A stretch of 64,000 nt of DNA from Hermatobates lingyangjiaoensis (taxonomy: Eukaryota; Arthropoda; Insecta; Hemiptera; Hermatobatidae). The number at the start of each line of letters is the position of its first letter. Position 1 is the stretch's first letter. The position numbers and the translations under genes are program-made. The stretch spans positions 1-64,000 of the forward strand of contig JAPFBL010000257.1 in the NCBI GenBank assembly GCA_026182355.1, read 5' to 3'. Below the pieces are notes generated by a model. That model did not search any database. It was not told the origin of the DNA and worked only from the letters and a program-made list of their open reading frames with translations. This document shows positions 22,058-34,120 of this stretch, piece by piece.

Positions 22058-22739
22058 CTGGAAAAGAGAGATAATTTTTAATACAATTATTTCCAAATAT
22101 TGTTGGCAGTGATACATGGTATACTCACTCTCGGAATTAGCAGACCTATGTTTTTTTTCATGTTTTGAAATGGTGTTAAAATTTAGACCTGGTTGTTAAC
22201 TATAAAATTTTGAACTCATCTGTTTCCATGTGCACAGTTTATTTATTAAAGTACCTGTTATTTAAAGAAAACATATGATCATTTAAACTTTCAAAAATGT
22301 GTTATTATGATGGAAAAAATCATATTTATATGAAATAACTCATGATTAGGTAAAATTGTTTTTTCGCCTTTATTTATTAAAGGATACAACGATATGGCGT
22401 CTTCAAAGATAAAACTTTCTTGTTGGTAATTTCTTGTTGAAAATATTCTTTAAGATACTGATTCTAGCTAAATCACGATAAGATAAAAGATTTTATTTCA
22501 ACAATTAAAGATTTACATTTCAAACTTTTTTCACCAAAAATATTTACTTTCGAAAAAAATTTACTTATCATTGAATCTGAAATCTTGTGAACACTATACC
22601 GATCACACCATACGACGGATCACAATTAAATTTCACATACGAATAGCTTTTACGTCCAAAAAAAGTATTAATTTTAACCTTTACTTCTCGTAATTCTAGA
22701 AACAGTAAAGTTCATATTAGGTTTTGTCTTAATATGAAT

Positions 22740-23830
22740 AAGATTCTGTCTGTTGATGGGCGGAGATTCCATGTTTCTTTGATTCAAGTAGTTGTAGTCA
22801 CAAATAATTTTAATGGTCTCTTCTACTGGAACATTTGTGAATAATTATTCAACATTTAGGAACGATAGTTCCTTCAGGGTTTATTGTCTTTACTGTATCA
22901 AGGAAATCATCAGTTGATTTGGATAAATAATTCGCTGGCATATATGGGGTGATGATTTTATTTAGTTGATTGGCTAACCGTAGGTGGACATGGTAACCTG
23001 TGAAATTATTGGGCTCAGTGGATATCCTGTTTTTGTGTTGTTTAGCGGTGCCATAAATATATCCTCGAGTGTATTAACCTAAAATAAGTTCCATAAACTT
23101 CTCTGTCCTTCGTTTGTTAATTTTCTTGATGGTTTTGTTAACATCCGTCTTAAGTTGGCTGGTAGGGTACCTGGTTTTTTTCTTGGATTTTGCAGAGTCG
23201 TTCAGAATGTAGTCTAGTTTTTGTTTGTACTCATAGCGGACCATTACTACGTATGAGTTTCACTTGTCCGCACATCTTATTATTATATTTGGATGTTAAG
23301 TTGTTTTGCTGCTTCATGTAGCTCTTTGGACAGCAGTGAAACCTCTTTGTTTAGTAGCCTTTGCTTTGAGTAGATCTGGCAGACTTGGATCTAGTGACAC
23401 TACCTAATCGTCTTCCAGCCTCAGAATTGAGTTGTACAATACTTCAGTTTGATTTTACCTTTTAGACGTAAATTTTGGTTTGTAATGGCACGTGATGTCC
23501 ACGAAAAGAAATTCCATGTGTTTTGCAGTTAGTTTATGGCTAGAGATGTTAATATAATTAATTACTGTATGAGGAAATAGGATGTTTCCTCTATACAATT
23601 TGTTCAGGCTTTTAGAAATTCGTGAAGATACAATATCTTTATGGCACTAGCAAGCTTCGTCAATAAATCAGTAGATCTTCTTTAGTTTTTGACTCAACAA
23701 GATTATTAAGCAATTTTCTGTCTTTGGTCATTGATTAAGAAAATTAGATGTTCTGACTTTTCTTATTTTTTTTGCCTTCGTATTTTAACAGTTTCTTCCT
23801 ATGCTCTAAAGTAAAAGTTTTTTAATGAAC
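22740..23830 (-). pseudogene. Penelope-like reverse transcriptase relic
   Basis: In broken frames the minus strand spells the N-terminal half of a Penelope-like RT: ISSHKLTAKHMEFL near 23540-23500, MVRYEYKQKLDYIL near 23250-23200, YGTAKQHK then TGYPLSPIISQ (family pattern YGTPKIHKPGxPLRPIVS) near 23060-23000, and STDDFLDTVKTINPEG followed by a VESLFTNVPV-like stretch near 22920-22830. Several frameshifts and stops are present. It lies in an intron of the unknown host gene. Confidence 0.8.
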
Positions 23831-24039
23831 TGCTAGGTCATATGTTCTAATATTTGTAAAAGTCCTTCATTTAAACATATATTGTTAAATAACGCCCCAT
23901 ATTTGGCTTGTATCTGTTTTCTACATAGTAAATACATATATTAAATAAATATCCAATTTATATTCAATAACTAAATTTAATATTAAATATTAAAAAGTAT
24001 TATAAAAAGCAATGTTAAATGCATTAAGCCTGAAGATAG

Positions 24040-24420
24040 TGTAACCCTGACAACTTATTACCAAAGTCCTTCAATAGGCAGTCTGGTAATGAGAAACTGT
24101 CAAGGAGTCAAAAGAAACGAATCTTGTATATGACTATTCATGTAACATCGGGAGCTGCAAGGCCCAAAAATGCTAGATAGGAATTACTACTTCATTGTCC
24201 AGTACTGAACCACGCTATATCTTTCCTGTTTTGTTTCCCAATTCTCACACTTACGGGCTTTCACATTTCTGTGCTCTTCTAAGGCTGGAAAGTGTGGCTC
24301 ATTTATTGTTTCACCTTCCGTGTCAAGAAATTGAGGGCAGAGTGAAAATTGAACTCTGAATCTATCAGTCGAGAGACGAGCATCGAAGGCACTGGGCTGC
24401 CCTTACCCGGCTATACCTTT
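24040..24420 (-). mobile_element. tRNA-derived SINE (candidate)
   Basis: On the minus strand the head has CAGCCCAGTGCCTTCGATG (A-box-like), then about 35 bases later GAGTTCAATTTTC (B-box-like), the layout of a tRNA-derived RNA polymerase III promoter. An unrelated body of roughly 300 bp, GC-richer than its surroundings, follows. No second copy in the window confirms the borders. Confidence 0.45.
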
Positions 24421-26389
24421 CCTATTGTGCTTCATCCTCTCATTTCCAAAATCAACTTTAGATTTGAAGTTCTTTAATGAACTTCATAATTGTCCCTAGA
24501 GAAGCCTCTCTCACTTCTGTTCGTTTTAGGTAAGATTTGCCAAAAATCATTATTCCCTTCAAGGTAAGTTCCTCGCGTTCAGATAGAAAGTGATCACAGG
24601 TTCACTTCTGGAACGAGAGTTTGCATTCTTTGTATGAAGTTCATTCTATTTGCATAAGTGGTGGTTAAGAAGACAAATTCTGGATAGGTGCTATACATAT
24701 ATTTTTAAATCCTTCCTTTGAAGATATAGTCTTTATTTACAAATGTGATGTCAATTGGAATGAGCTTTTAGACTATAATATACCCTGTTTTTATAGCCAC
24801 ATTTTATCTGCTTTCCTTTTCATCCATTATTCAACTGAACCGAAAGCTGAGATGAGTTTTGCAAAAAAAGAGCCAGACCATAGGAGATTTATTTGGTTCT
24901 GTTTCGTTTAGAATATTCCAAACAAGGAATAGAAGATTATATTATAGTAATGTTTACATTATAGTAAACTCTTTTACGGAGGTCTGTATTGAAAAAAAGT
25001 ATAAATGTATGGTTCCATAAGTATATAGTGGAGAAACACTGTACAGAGATTTTTTTCCTTGTAACAGCAGGAAGACTTCTGCTGTAGGTTATGACTGTAA
25101 AAACTGAAAACAAACAACTTGAAATAGTAAATTCAACTGGTGTATTACGAAGTCCAGAATCTCAGAAGTTCAAGACTGTTAACTGTGAGAGATAACGCTA
25201 TCTAATACCAGAGTAATCAGACATATTTACAATTGTATTAAGTGTTGTCAGTTCAAATCTTCTCAGATATAACGGTGTCTAATTTCAGTTAAGCTTCATT
25301 TTTATTCTAAGATGAAAGTAAGTATATTTGCTTACTGACTTGATAGTACATAAGAAATTATTATATAAATAAATTTGGTGCTGAGATCATTAACTGATTT
25401 TAGAATGTAGTTTTCTCAATTTTGTTACTTCAGATTATAACAATATTAAGAATAAGTATGCATTTATAATTATATTTAACATAATAATGGTCTCTTGTAT
25501 AATTGTATCAGTGATTAAAAATTGTCATTAAAAGAAGTATCTATGTTCATACTATCTATGGGGCAATTTTTTTTGTCAGTTATCATGATCTCTTAAAATT
25601 GTTATTCGGTTAACTATTATTCCTTTTTTTTTTCAATTTGAACTGAACAAACATGTTCACAATTAATATATGTCTGTGACTGATATATCAAGAGGTTATT
25701 CAATGCTGAAAAGAATTGTTATATTTTATTGTAATTATAGTATTATTGTAATTGATGTTTGAGAATCGTGAATTTCCATAATAATAATAATACTTCAAAG
25801 GTATAGCAATCTTTTTCCCAACATTGAAGATCCCATTGATATTAATGGTATTATTTAAAATGGACTCAAAGTGCAAGAATGGTACTATTATCAATCAATC
25901 CTCTTTAATTTTAAGCATCTTTACTACAGAACCATTCCTTAAGTTGATATAGGTTGATAAGCTGTATGTATGCATATATTTATATGCAATACTTTAAGTT
26001 ACACAAGTAATTTAAGTTATTTTTCCTTTAGTTTGTAATTGAATTTATTTATATACATTGAATTCAAAAGTTAAGTTTCCTGCTTTGATAAGCTGTGAAG
26101 TGGACTTTAATTTTATAAAAATTTAAACCCTTACCATAGGATAGTAGTTTCATCTCATCTATTAATATCAACTTTTCGTTTAGTAATTATGTGAAAGGGA
26201 GGGACTAACTACATACATAAGTGACTTGAATCAGCATGGTTAACAAACAATCTTTTGGCAAAACATGATTGAGCGATTGTATTTTTTATCTACGGCATCG
26301 TAGATGAAAGGAATTTGAAATAAGCTTCTTCATCTTTATGTCTTATATAGATTTGGAAGAAAACGATCCTACTTGTCAAATTCAAATAC
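24421..26389. other. Intron of the unknown gene, nothing recognised
   Basis: AT-rich; no exon, RNA gene or repeat end is recognised. Confidence 0.4.
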
Positions 26390-26465
26390 CTGCAGTTTCC
26401 TGTTAGCCTCCATAATAACAGCCTTCCAGACTGACAAAAGGGGTTCCCAATCGAGGTCCGCATCT
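26390..26465 (-). CDS. Candidate upstream exon of the unknown gene
   Basis: 76 bp flanked by AG (TTTCGTAG, with TTTTAAC as a possible branch site) and a GTATTT donor. The frame with one leading base gives 25 codons, DADLDWEPLLSVWKAV then IMEANRKLQ, protein-like and ending in phase 0, which fits the phase-0 exon at 22057. A second frame is also open, so the reading is not proven. No family is recognised. Exons coding the N-terminus have not been found. Confidence 0.4.
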
Positions 26466-28695
26466 CTACGAAACGTTAAAATTTTTTATTAAAATATTGA
26501 ATAACAATACAACGTTTTAATATTTAGTAATTATAAAGATCTCGGTATAAAATTAATACTTTATTACTAAATCATTTAACATCTCTTCCTCTGGCAGGGT
26601 TGATCTCACCATAGTGTCCATACAGAAAAGGATTGATTGATAATTCACGACCCTGCTGAATAATGTTTACTTCAGTGGTTACTAGAGTGATAGAGTGGCT
26701 GCGATGAATTATCTTTATGGTGATGATTATTATTCTGACTTTCAATCTTCACTTTTAGTTCTTCAGGATGTTTTATAGAAATATTCCACCAAAAATACGA
26801 TAAATGTTTGCTCATTTTTACCAACTTTTTACCAAATTTTGTACCAAATTTTTAAATGGGGTACAATAGTTTAAAAGGAGTTACCATACACTTATAATCA
26901 TGAAGAAATCATCAAAGCAAAAGCAAATAAAATCACTGAATTGAAGCTTTGTATTTCATTATGAGGATTTATTATTACAATTTTTGTATGATGTATTTAG
27001 TAATACTGTTAGTGCTACTTGATGTGTTCGTCTACGATGAGATTATATTTTACAACAATAACTTCAGATAGAAGATACAAGAATAATTTCTAGGGAGTTC
27101 TTATATTCTTCACCCTTATTAATTCATAGTGAGCAAATAAAAGAAGTATAAAACATTTAGATAGAGAAGAACAATTAAAGATGGTATTAATAATAATATT
27201 AATATAATGATAATTCCTTTTTACATTTATTTTTTCCCTTTAAACTCATAATTTAGGAACTTGAAATCCTCGATTGAAGGAAATATTTGGTTTCAAAGTC
27301 ATATCTATAATTAAAAATAATATCTTTAATTTTATTTGATAAAGATATTTATTTTAATTAAATAATAATAATATTAGATTTAATTTAATATACAGATTTT
27401 TTTATATTTAACAATTCTCTAATTAAATTAACTAATTAAAAAAAAAGGAGACATATGCAAAAGTAAGGACTGGGCAGCGAATTTGGGGAATATATTCATA
27501 CTTATTAAACATTTTAATTCACTTAAAGGAAAGTCTTGGGAAACCAATGAATGCTATTTTATGATTGATTCATCTATTTATTAAACGATGAGACAAACAG
27601 AACAAAATATTTGTTATCATTTCGTTGATCTATGATTCAGTTTCTATAATTCTATTATTAAAGAATAAAGGAAACAATGTCTTCAAATGTTGGTTGATTT
27701 TATAGATAGTTCGTACCAGAAGTAACAAATAATTGTAACCGATTAATTATTTGTTCCGTAACAATCGCCAAATTAAATTTTCATTTTATTTCTATATCAT
27801 CAATATTTGATGTTTGTGAAAGGAAAAAAGAAAAAAAAAGATATGAACAAAAAATATTTTGTTGTAATTTTTATGATTTACATTGTAGCGTTAGGTGTTA
27901 ATAATTTGTGTTAGGGGTTTGTTTAATTACTTGGGCAAATAACAGGAATAAATGTGATTAAGAAACAATAACAATAAAGAAGTTCTACTACAAAGGAGTC
28001 GTATCACGTTACAACTTACTTGTTTCTTTTCTGTAACTGGATGGTGATGAGATAAATAGTGGAAAAGTTATCTCTTTTCAGATTTTTTGAAGTTTTATGA
28101 ATAGGTACTCTGTAGTGTCAGCAATTTCATTTTGCTTCTGCCTTCATGACACTTTTTTTCTCTAAATGCACCTGATTCAAAGCTATAAATATATAGATTT
28201 TGCACTGAAATAAATAAATAAAAAGATTAATGGAAGTAAAGAAGAAATTGGATCATTAAATAAATGTTATATAATATTTACCTTTAAAATTTTTTAATTC
28301 AGGTAAGTTTCTTGTACACGAACTGGAAAAAAACATTAATTATTACGTTAATAGAATTAAAAATCATTAAACCAAATCAATGAAATTCATCAATTTTTAA
28401 CTGAATTATAGGTTCAATGACTATCCTTCAATTCAAGCACGCCGGTTGAAAATTTCTGAGATAACTCATGATATTTTTTAATATAATTACGTACTGTGCT
28501 TAATGGAAGTAGGTTACAGCGGTTTGTAAAGAGAAGAGTCTCGTTCGGTTAGGTATAATCAGTGTTGTTGAAAGGGGTATGGGGGTCCACTCCGGCGTCA
28601 CTTTGAAAAAATGTTTGAAATTGATAATAATAGGAATAATACAAGGAAATAACGAAGATTAGGTATTTTAGACGAAAATATAATTTAGGTAAATA
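26466..28695. other. AT-rich sequence
   Basis: Should contain the 5' part of the unknown minus-strand gene and the space before the lyase gene. A consensus donor-like AAACAAGTAAGT occurs on the minus strand near 28016-28005, without a convincing exon before it. Confidence 0.35.
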
Positions 28696-28883
28696 ACTTT
28701 AAATGCTGGACTAAGGATTATTATCCTGAGTATGTTTCAAGTTGGGGTAGTAATGGAGTGATTATGCGCCTGTAATAGCCTCTGGCATTAGACTTTAAAT
28801 GCTGGACTAAGGATTATTATCCTGAGTATGTTTCAAGTTGGGGTAGTAATGGAGTGATTATGCGCCTGTAATAGCCTCTGGCA
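28696..28883 (+). repeat. Two tandem 96 bp units
   Basis: The unit starting ACTTTAAATGCTGGACTAAG at 28696 recurs at 28792 without visible difference and stops at CTCTGGCA near 28883, just before the GC-richer LINE-derived block. Confidence 0.9.
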
Positions 28884-29600
28884 CTCAACTCCAACTTTTA
28901 TCCTTCGTCAGGCTACCCTGCTATATTCAGGGACAAACAAAAGAGGAGGAGAAGGTGGCCAGGAGCTTGGCCTGACCGCCTTCGTTTCACAATCTTTCCA
29001 ACTTCCCAAATCCTTTCCTCTTATCCCAGACCCAATCCAAGTTGTTATGCGATCCGTGCCGAAGGATGGATGATCCAGGAGTTACTGTATTACGAACGGA
29101 GCCTCAGGGGTACCATGCGACTCCCTTGAGTAAATAGTCTTACGGCGGAGCTCTGCAGACATAATACCACCGATAGAGTTTCAGGGATTTTCTGCTGTTT
29201 GTTACTAAGGAGAAAGAAGTCCGGAGATCATCCTCCGGAAGTGCAGAGGGTCCAAAAACGCTAACTAGTGGGAGCCAACGCCCCACAGGTGCACCTAAGG
29301 GCCCGAAGAAGGAGAAAGATAGTCACTTTCTCCCGAAATGTAGGTAGCCTGAATGGGCATTATCAATGATGTTTTGTGCAGATTCTGCAAAGAAGAGAAA
29401 GAAACACCGTTGCACCTGCTGGCTGACTGTCAGGCAACTTTGCTGCACAGAGGTACGTGCTTCGGGACACTCAACAAAACCATAGAAAAACTTTTACCGC
29501 TGGACCCAGCAAAAGTGCTGAGCTCTTGGAGGCGTTTAAGCTAACTACTGTGGTACTTTAGTACAGAAAGGGGGAAGTAATAGTTTTTTTTATGACGCAG
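28884..29600 (+). mobile_element. Non-LTR retrotransposon 3' fragment
   Basis: A GC-richer block that ends with a short coding relic (29353-29544). The 450 bp before it contain no open frame but have the GC content and texture of LINE sequence. Probably an internally deleted copy. No poly(A) or target duplication was identified. Confidence 0.5.
29353..29544 (+). pseudogene. LINE ORF2 C-terminal zinc-finger-like end
   Basis: The frame carries CRFCKEEKETPLHLLADC, a C-x2-C-x8-H-x4-C pattern typical of the extreme C-terminus of LINE polyproteins that follow RT with an RNase H-like domain (pattern CRxCxEExETxxHLLxxC), and ends about 45 residues later at LSSWRRLS. Upstream domains are lost. Confidence 0.7.
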
Positions 29601-29813
29601 TGCCATAATCACCTTCAAATATTATAGTAAAAAAATTAAGTTACGAAAATTGTATTATTTTTCCTACTGATGTTGGTATATTGATTTGCCATATTTACTT
29701 CATGCATAAATAGTTGAATATATAATTTGAGTTATTTCTGGGGATCTCCATACGTACTTCCGTAATGTGAACAGGGTCTTCACTTTTCACATTTTGTTGA
29801 AAATGTGAAATGT

Positions 29814-29882
29814 TATGATCCAATAAATATTTGGATCATCCACATTAATCCAATAAATATTTGGATCATCCACATTAATCCA
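29814..29882 (+). repeat. Two tandem 31 bp units
   Basis: The unit with AATCCAATAAATATTTGG, then ATCATCCACATT, occurs twice in a row. Confidence 0.85.
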
Positions 29883-29904
29883 AATGCATTGGCTCAATAT
29901 ATTA

Positions 29905-30760
29905 CTTGTATTATTGATAAGTAATAGCGTCGCCTGTTACTGACTTCTTGACCCTGCGTTCCACTTGTGTATTGACCACTAAATAGTCTCCGTTACCACT
30001 CACTTCGTTGTCTCTTGCGTTCCATTTGTATATTGATAAGTAACATCATCTACTGTGATTACTGCTTTGACACTTGTGTATTGACAAGTAATAGTGACGG
30101 CTATCACTCACTGCTTTGTCTCTTGCTTTCCACTTGTATATTGATAAGTAACATCATCTACTGTGATTACTGCTTTGACACTTGTGTATTGACAAGTAAT
30201 AGTGACGGCTATCACTCACTGCTTTGTCTCTTGCTTTCCACTTGTATATTGATAAGTAACATCATCTACTGTGATTACTGCTTTGACACTTGTGTATTGA
30301 CAAGTAATAGTGACGGCTATCACTCACTGCTTTGTCTCTTGCTTCCACTTGTATATTGATAAGTAACATCATCTACTGTGATTACTGCTTTGACACTTGT
30401 GTATTGACAAGTAATAGTGACGGCTATCACTCACTGCTTTGTCTCTTGCTTTCCACTTGTATATTGATAAGTAACATCATCTACTGTGATTACTGCTTTG
30501 ACACTTGTGTATTGACAAGTAATAGTGACGGCTATCACTCACTGCTTTGTCTCTTGCTTTCCACTTGTATATTGATAAGTAACATCATCTACTGTGATTA
30601 CTGCTTTGACACTTGTGTATTGACAAGTAATAGTGACGGCTATCACTCACTGCTTTGTCTCTTGCTTTCCACTTGTATATTAATAAGTAACATCATTTAC
30701 TGTGATTACTGCTTTGCCTCTTGCTTTTCACTTGTATTTTGGCAATTAATAGAATCGGCT
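29905..30760 (+). repeat. 108 bp minisatellite, about 7 units
   Basis: Units begin at the CACTTGTATATTGATAAG word at 30131, 30239, 30346, 30454, 30562 and 30670, with a diverged unit at 30023 and degenerate edges. The period is 108 except one 107 bp unit (CTTCC for CTTTCC near 30341). Each unit holds two related halves, each with CACTTGTRTATTGAYAAGTAA, so it began as a shorter repeat. Because 108 is a multiple of three, a 36-residue repeat (with STCILISNIIYCDYC) stays open over two overlapping frames of 114 and 147 codons. There is no other reason to think it is coding. Confidence 0.95.
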
Positions 30761-30973
30761 ATCTCCATCACTTGAATGTGTTATTCGTGAGAATATTAGT
30801 GTGAATACACTCTCCTATAAAACTTATTTTCTTAGAGCTGAAGTGATAAATAATTAATCTGTATTGCTTTACAATCACTTTACTATACTTTATTAATGTC
30901 GTGGTCATTAATTTAGTTAATTAATTGACTATAATAGGAATAGATATTTTTTTCAATTGAGATGAAAATTAAT

Positions 30974-31183
30974 TTAATGATTTTTAATTTTCGAATAATG
31001 TTCCAAAGTCGGGATTCTAAAACCACCCCGCAATATAATGGTGAATTCTCGTTTATTTTTGCAAAAATAAATAAGGCCAAATTTTATCTTAATCAGATGA
31101 CTATGAGTAGAATGCTTTTTTCGTGATCTCCTTTTAACCTTTAAGTTAATTTGAAGTACCATTCCGTCAAGTGCACCTACCAA
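30974..31183 (-). pseudogene. Possible Harbinger-type transposase scrap
   Basis: The frame begins with LVGALDGMVLQI and continues with a basic RRSRKKHS stretch. FPxVIGAIDGTHIxI followed by a basic stretch is the region around the first catalytic Asp in HARBI1-like transposases. The match is short and the rest of the frame is not similar, so this is only a suggestion. Confidence 0.2.
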
Positions 31184-31521
31184 TCTGAAATTTGATTAAT
31201 GTTGGTTCAAAAACGTTAGTATAACCAAATCTGGTCTACTTCTAGTGTACTTGGAGTGAGAATGTATAAATATTGAATTTTAATTCATTTAATTTTAATT
31301 TTCTCCTCAGAACTTATAATTTAAAAAAAAAAAATTAACATGGAGATTTCTCTTCCTTTTGAAATTATTAACGTGAGGGGAGGTAAAGTTGGAGGAATCG
31401 TCGATTAATAAATGCAAACAAAATTGCATACTTCACAGCATTACATGTATTATAAGTAAACAACTTCTTACATACTATGAAATGTGTTGATTATTGTATC
31501 AGGTTGACGATTCTGTTTCAG

Positions 31522-31574
31522 AAATTCAGCTTTAGAGGTTTGATGGCACCTGTGTTCACTCCTTTCACTGATAG
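31522..31574 (+). CDS. N-acetylneuraminate lyase, N-terminal exon
   Basis: 53 bp after an acceptor (TTCTGTTTCAG) and before a consensus donor GTGAGT at 31575. It codes KFSFRGLMAPVFTPFTD plus two bases of the next codon. FRGLxAPVFTPF is the start of the (beta/alpha)8 barrel in N-acetylneuraminate lyases of the dihydrodipicolinate synthase superfamily, which cleave sialic acid to N-acetylmannosamine and pyruvate in the cytosol. It joins in frame with 61844. The same frame stays open upstream to an ATG at 31477, so this could instead be the first coding exon with 15 extra residues; the family normally has only a short leader here. The Schiff-base Lys and other active-site residues lie in exons outside the window. 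Confidence 0.7.
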
Positions 31575-32139
31575 GTGAGTCTATTCAAATCCTTAAACAG
31601 TGGGTCTTGTCATTATGTAGCTAAATTGCTTTGTGAAAATTAATATTTATTGAATACATTTCTTTTCTGTAGAATTTTGTTGGTATTCTGAATTTGGAAT
31701 TGGATTTAGAGATGAAGATATTTACTTCTATTTATATTCTTGTTTTGGGCCATCAAACATAATAATTTTGTGCACTAAATTAAAATTATTTTTTATTTCT
31801 CTGTACTATAAGCAGGAAAGGCTTTTAGTAAATAAAAGGGGATTTTGAAAATGTAGCAAATGTCTGATACTTAATTGAGTTATTATGGTTTGAGCAAACT
31901 ACAAAATCTTCAATGACAGTGCAACTTGTCACTGAAGTTAGCTACTTAAGTTTTAAAATTCATAAATTTAAAAGATGTTCCAAATTTTTCCATGTATGTT
32001 CCAACATTCTAGGATTATACCCGAAAATGTTAACAAAATTCCATGAAAAGCCCAATTCTTCCCTATATGAGTTTTATTTCGAGCAATATATTCTAAAAGT
32101 TGTTCTAAACAATGTTTCGAAACATTGAATCCCAAACAT

Positions 32140-32245
32140 TTTCTTCAGAAAATAAACAAAATCTGTAGTAGCCTAATCTCAACTTTGCTATTAGTAAACG
32201 TAACATCAAACTTATTCACGGTCGCAACAAATAATTGTTTTACTT
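32140..32245 (+). repeat. Terminus fragment of the long-inverted-repeat family
   Basis: AAATCTGTAGTAGCCTAATC followed by TCAACTTTGCTATTAGTAAAC matches the 48722 left terminus. Nothing of the interior follows. Confidence 0.6.
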
Positions 32246-33524
32246 TAATGAGGTTGTTTCAGTGTTATTAGTTATTACGAATATAATTTAGATATAAAAT
32301 TCAGTTACTAAAATGTGGCGTTATGTAATAAGAAAAATTGATGAATGTTTTCTCTATCAATATTGATATTAAGATTGTTATATGAAACTTCTATGGTTTT
32401 TTTTCAAATCACTAGAAGAAGAGGATAAATACGATAATGTACCGTTCTAATTCTCACTATTACGAAAAGCTATGAGGTTCTTTATGAGGCAAAGGACTAT
32501 GAATTTATGAAATATTATTAGGGTTTGTTAAATGGTGAGACATGTATATTTTGCACTGCACTGTCGACATATATACCCCATTCACAGCAGACATATCAAA
32601 CATTGATTCAGTGGACCACGAAGTGTACAAATCTATAAACATTTCACCACATATTTCTTTAATAATCATTTACAGGTTAAAAAGTGGTGTCAAAAAAAGA
32701 AAAGAAAACAACCTTTTAAAATAAAAGATTTCTTCCTTGTTTGGGAAGTGTAACTTTAACTTGTTCATACGGTGTTAATTTCTCATATCATAGTTATATT
32801 TCAAGTTCTTAACTGCACATACTATATTGCATATTAATAATAGTTTTATTGTTATTTAATCAGATATTTACCAAAGGTATTATATTTCCTCAAAGTGGTT
32901 GCCTCAATTCCATGACTATTTTATACCTGTTATTAATTCAATCCAGGAAATAGATGGTACCGTAATTCACGGTTTTAAGGTTATGTTGTCTCTCTAGATT
33001 GTCCAATATTCTTGACTTTTCAATTGAAGCATGCTAATTTTGTGTGTACATGCTTTCTGCAAAATAAAAGAATTTCAGTGTTAGTTGATAAGTTAAAAAA
33101 AAATTAGAAATTTACAAAATGTAATATGATGGTTTTGCTGCAGTTTAACTAAGAATTATCCAGCTCATGTTGTTATGGGGAGCTACGTTTGTTTTTATAA
33201 ACGGTGCGACTACTACTGTGTTCACAAGCTATCTGATTCAGTCATTAGTGCACATTTCTACATTGATAGACAAATTCTGAATCTTTTATTAATTAGTGCT
33301 AATATTAGTTCCAAAGCGTCTGCTATATTTGAACTATCTAGATTAGTAGTTCAAATGAAGAAAAGGTGGTTTCTCTAAATATAGTAGGAAATAAAGTAGA
33401 GTCCTATGAAAGAATATTGACCAAAGACAATACATCCCACCTTCACCATAATGATTATATTAGGAGGTAATACCAAGTATTTCATCAAATTATTGATCTA
33501 TTTTGGTGTACAAACTTCTAGATA

Positions 33525-33645
33525 CAGCCCAGCCCAACCACCCGCTCATATAAATACACACACCCACATAAAATTGAAAAAAAAAACATCAAAAATGGTC
33601 CTTGAAGATTTCAAAACGTGTAAATCCGTTAATATTTGGAAATCT
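33525..33645 (+). repeat. Fragment with CA-rich patch and conserved box of the same family
   Basis: CCCACCCGCTCA/ACACACACCCACATA is followed by GATTTCAAAACGTGTAAATCC, the same order as at 10380-10470, then it decays. Confidence 0.5.
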
Positions 33646-33984
33646 TATGTTTGTCTTTTATTATTATAAATTATTGTAGCAATGTCAAAAAATTAACAAA
33701 TTAGGTCCAAACTGGAGTTGTAAATTACACCTTTTCATCTCCTTTATAACAACTAACAAACCAGTTATGGAGTTTCAACCTGATAGCTCAAATAAGTATG
33801 GAATACCAATAGAAATGAGATTTTCAATTTAGTTACATGTTGAAGATAGATGTTCATTAGCCCCGAGAGTTTAAGGTTTTATTTATTGTACGCAAGATAT
33901 TGTAAAAGGTGTTCTAAAAAATATTCAATGAAAATTCTAAACTGTGTCTTAGCAAAATAAAAAAAGTTTTTATAAATAAAGCCA

Positions 33985-34120
33985 TAAAACATGTGTAAAT
34001 GACCCCTTCGTGGCTAGCTCTGCTCGTGGAACTCTAGTTCTCGCTTATACCATACTTCTGTTCCATGATGGAATCTAGGTTAGGTTAGGCTACAGTAGCA
34101 GTCCCACAAGAGAACTGTAT
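33985..34120 (-). mobile_element. SINE-like fragment with TTAGGTTAGG tail
   Basis: On the minus strand it ends CTCTTGTGGGACTGC followed by CCTAACCTAACC, closely matching the 3' end of the SINE at 44290-44610 (CTCTTGTGCGACTGCC, CCTAACCTAATC). The head part is GC-rich and different, so it may be another subfamily sharing the tail. Confidence 0.4.

Noticed and set aside
19830..23830. A single Penelope element spanning both the RT relic and the GIY-YIG relic
   Set aside because: A host exon candidate with good splice sites lies between them (21974-22057), the distance is too long, and the GIY-YIG relic has its own inverted termini.
28005..28050. Consensus donor AAACAAGTAAGT on the minus strand, possibly a 5' exon of the unknown gene
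   Set aside because: No convincing acceptor, start codon or protein-like frame precedes it. Donor-like words are common in 64 kb.
29905..30760. CRISPR-like array
   Set aside because: It is a head-to-tail minisatellite without unique spacers, in a eukaryotic genome.
30015..30775. Two overlapping open frames of 114 and 147 codons with a perfect 36-residue repeat
   Set aside because: They arise from the 108 bp minisatellite, whose unit length is a multiple of three. No splice sites, start context or family support coding.
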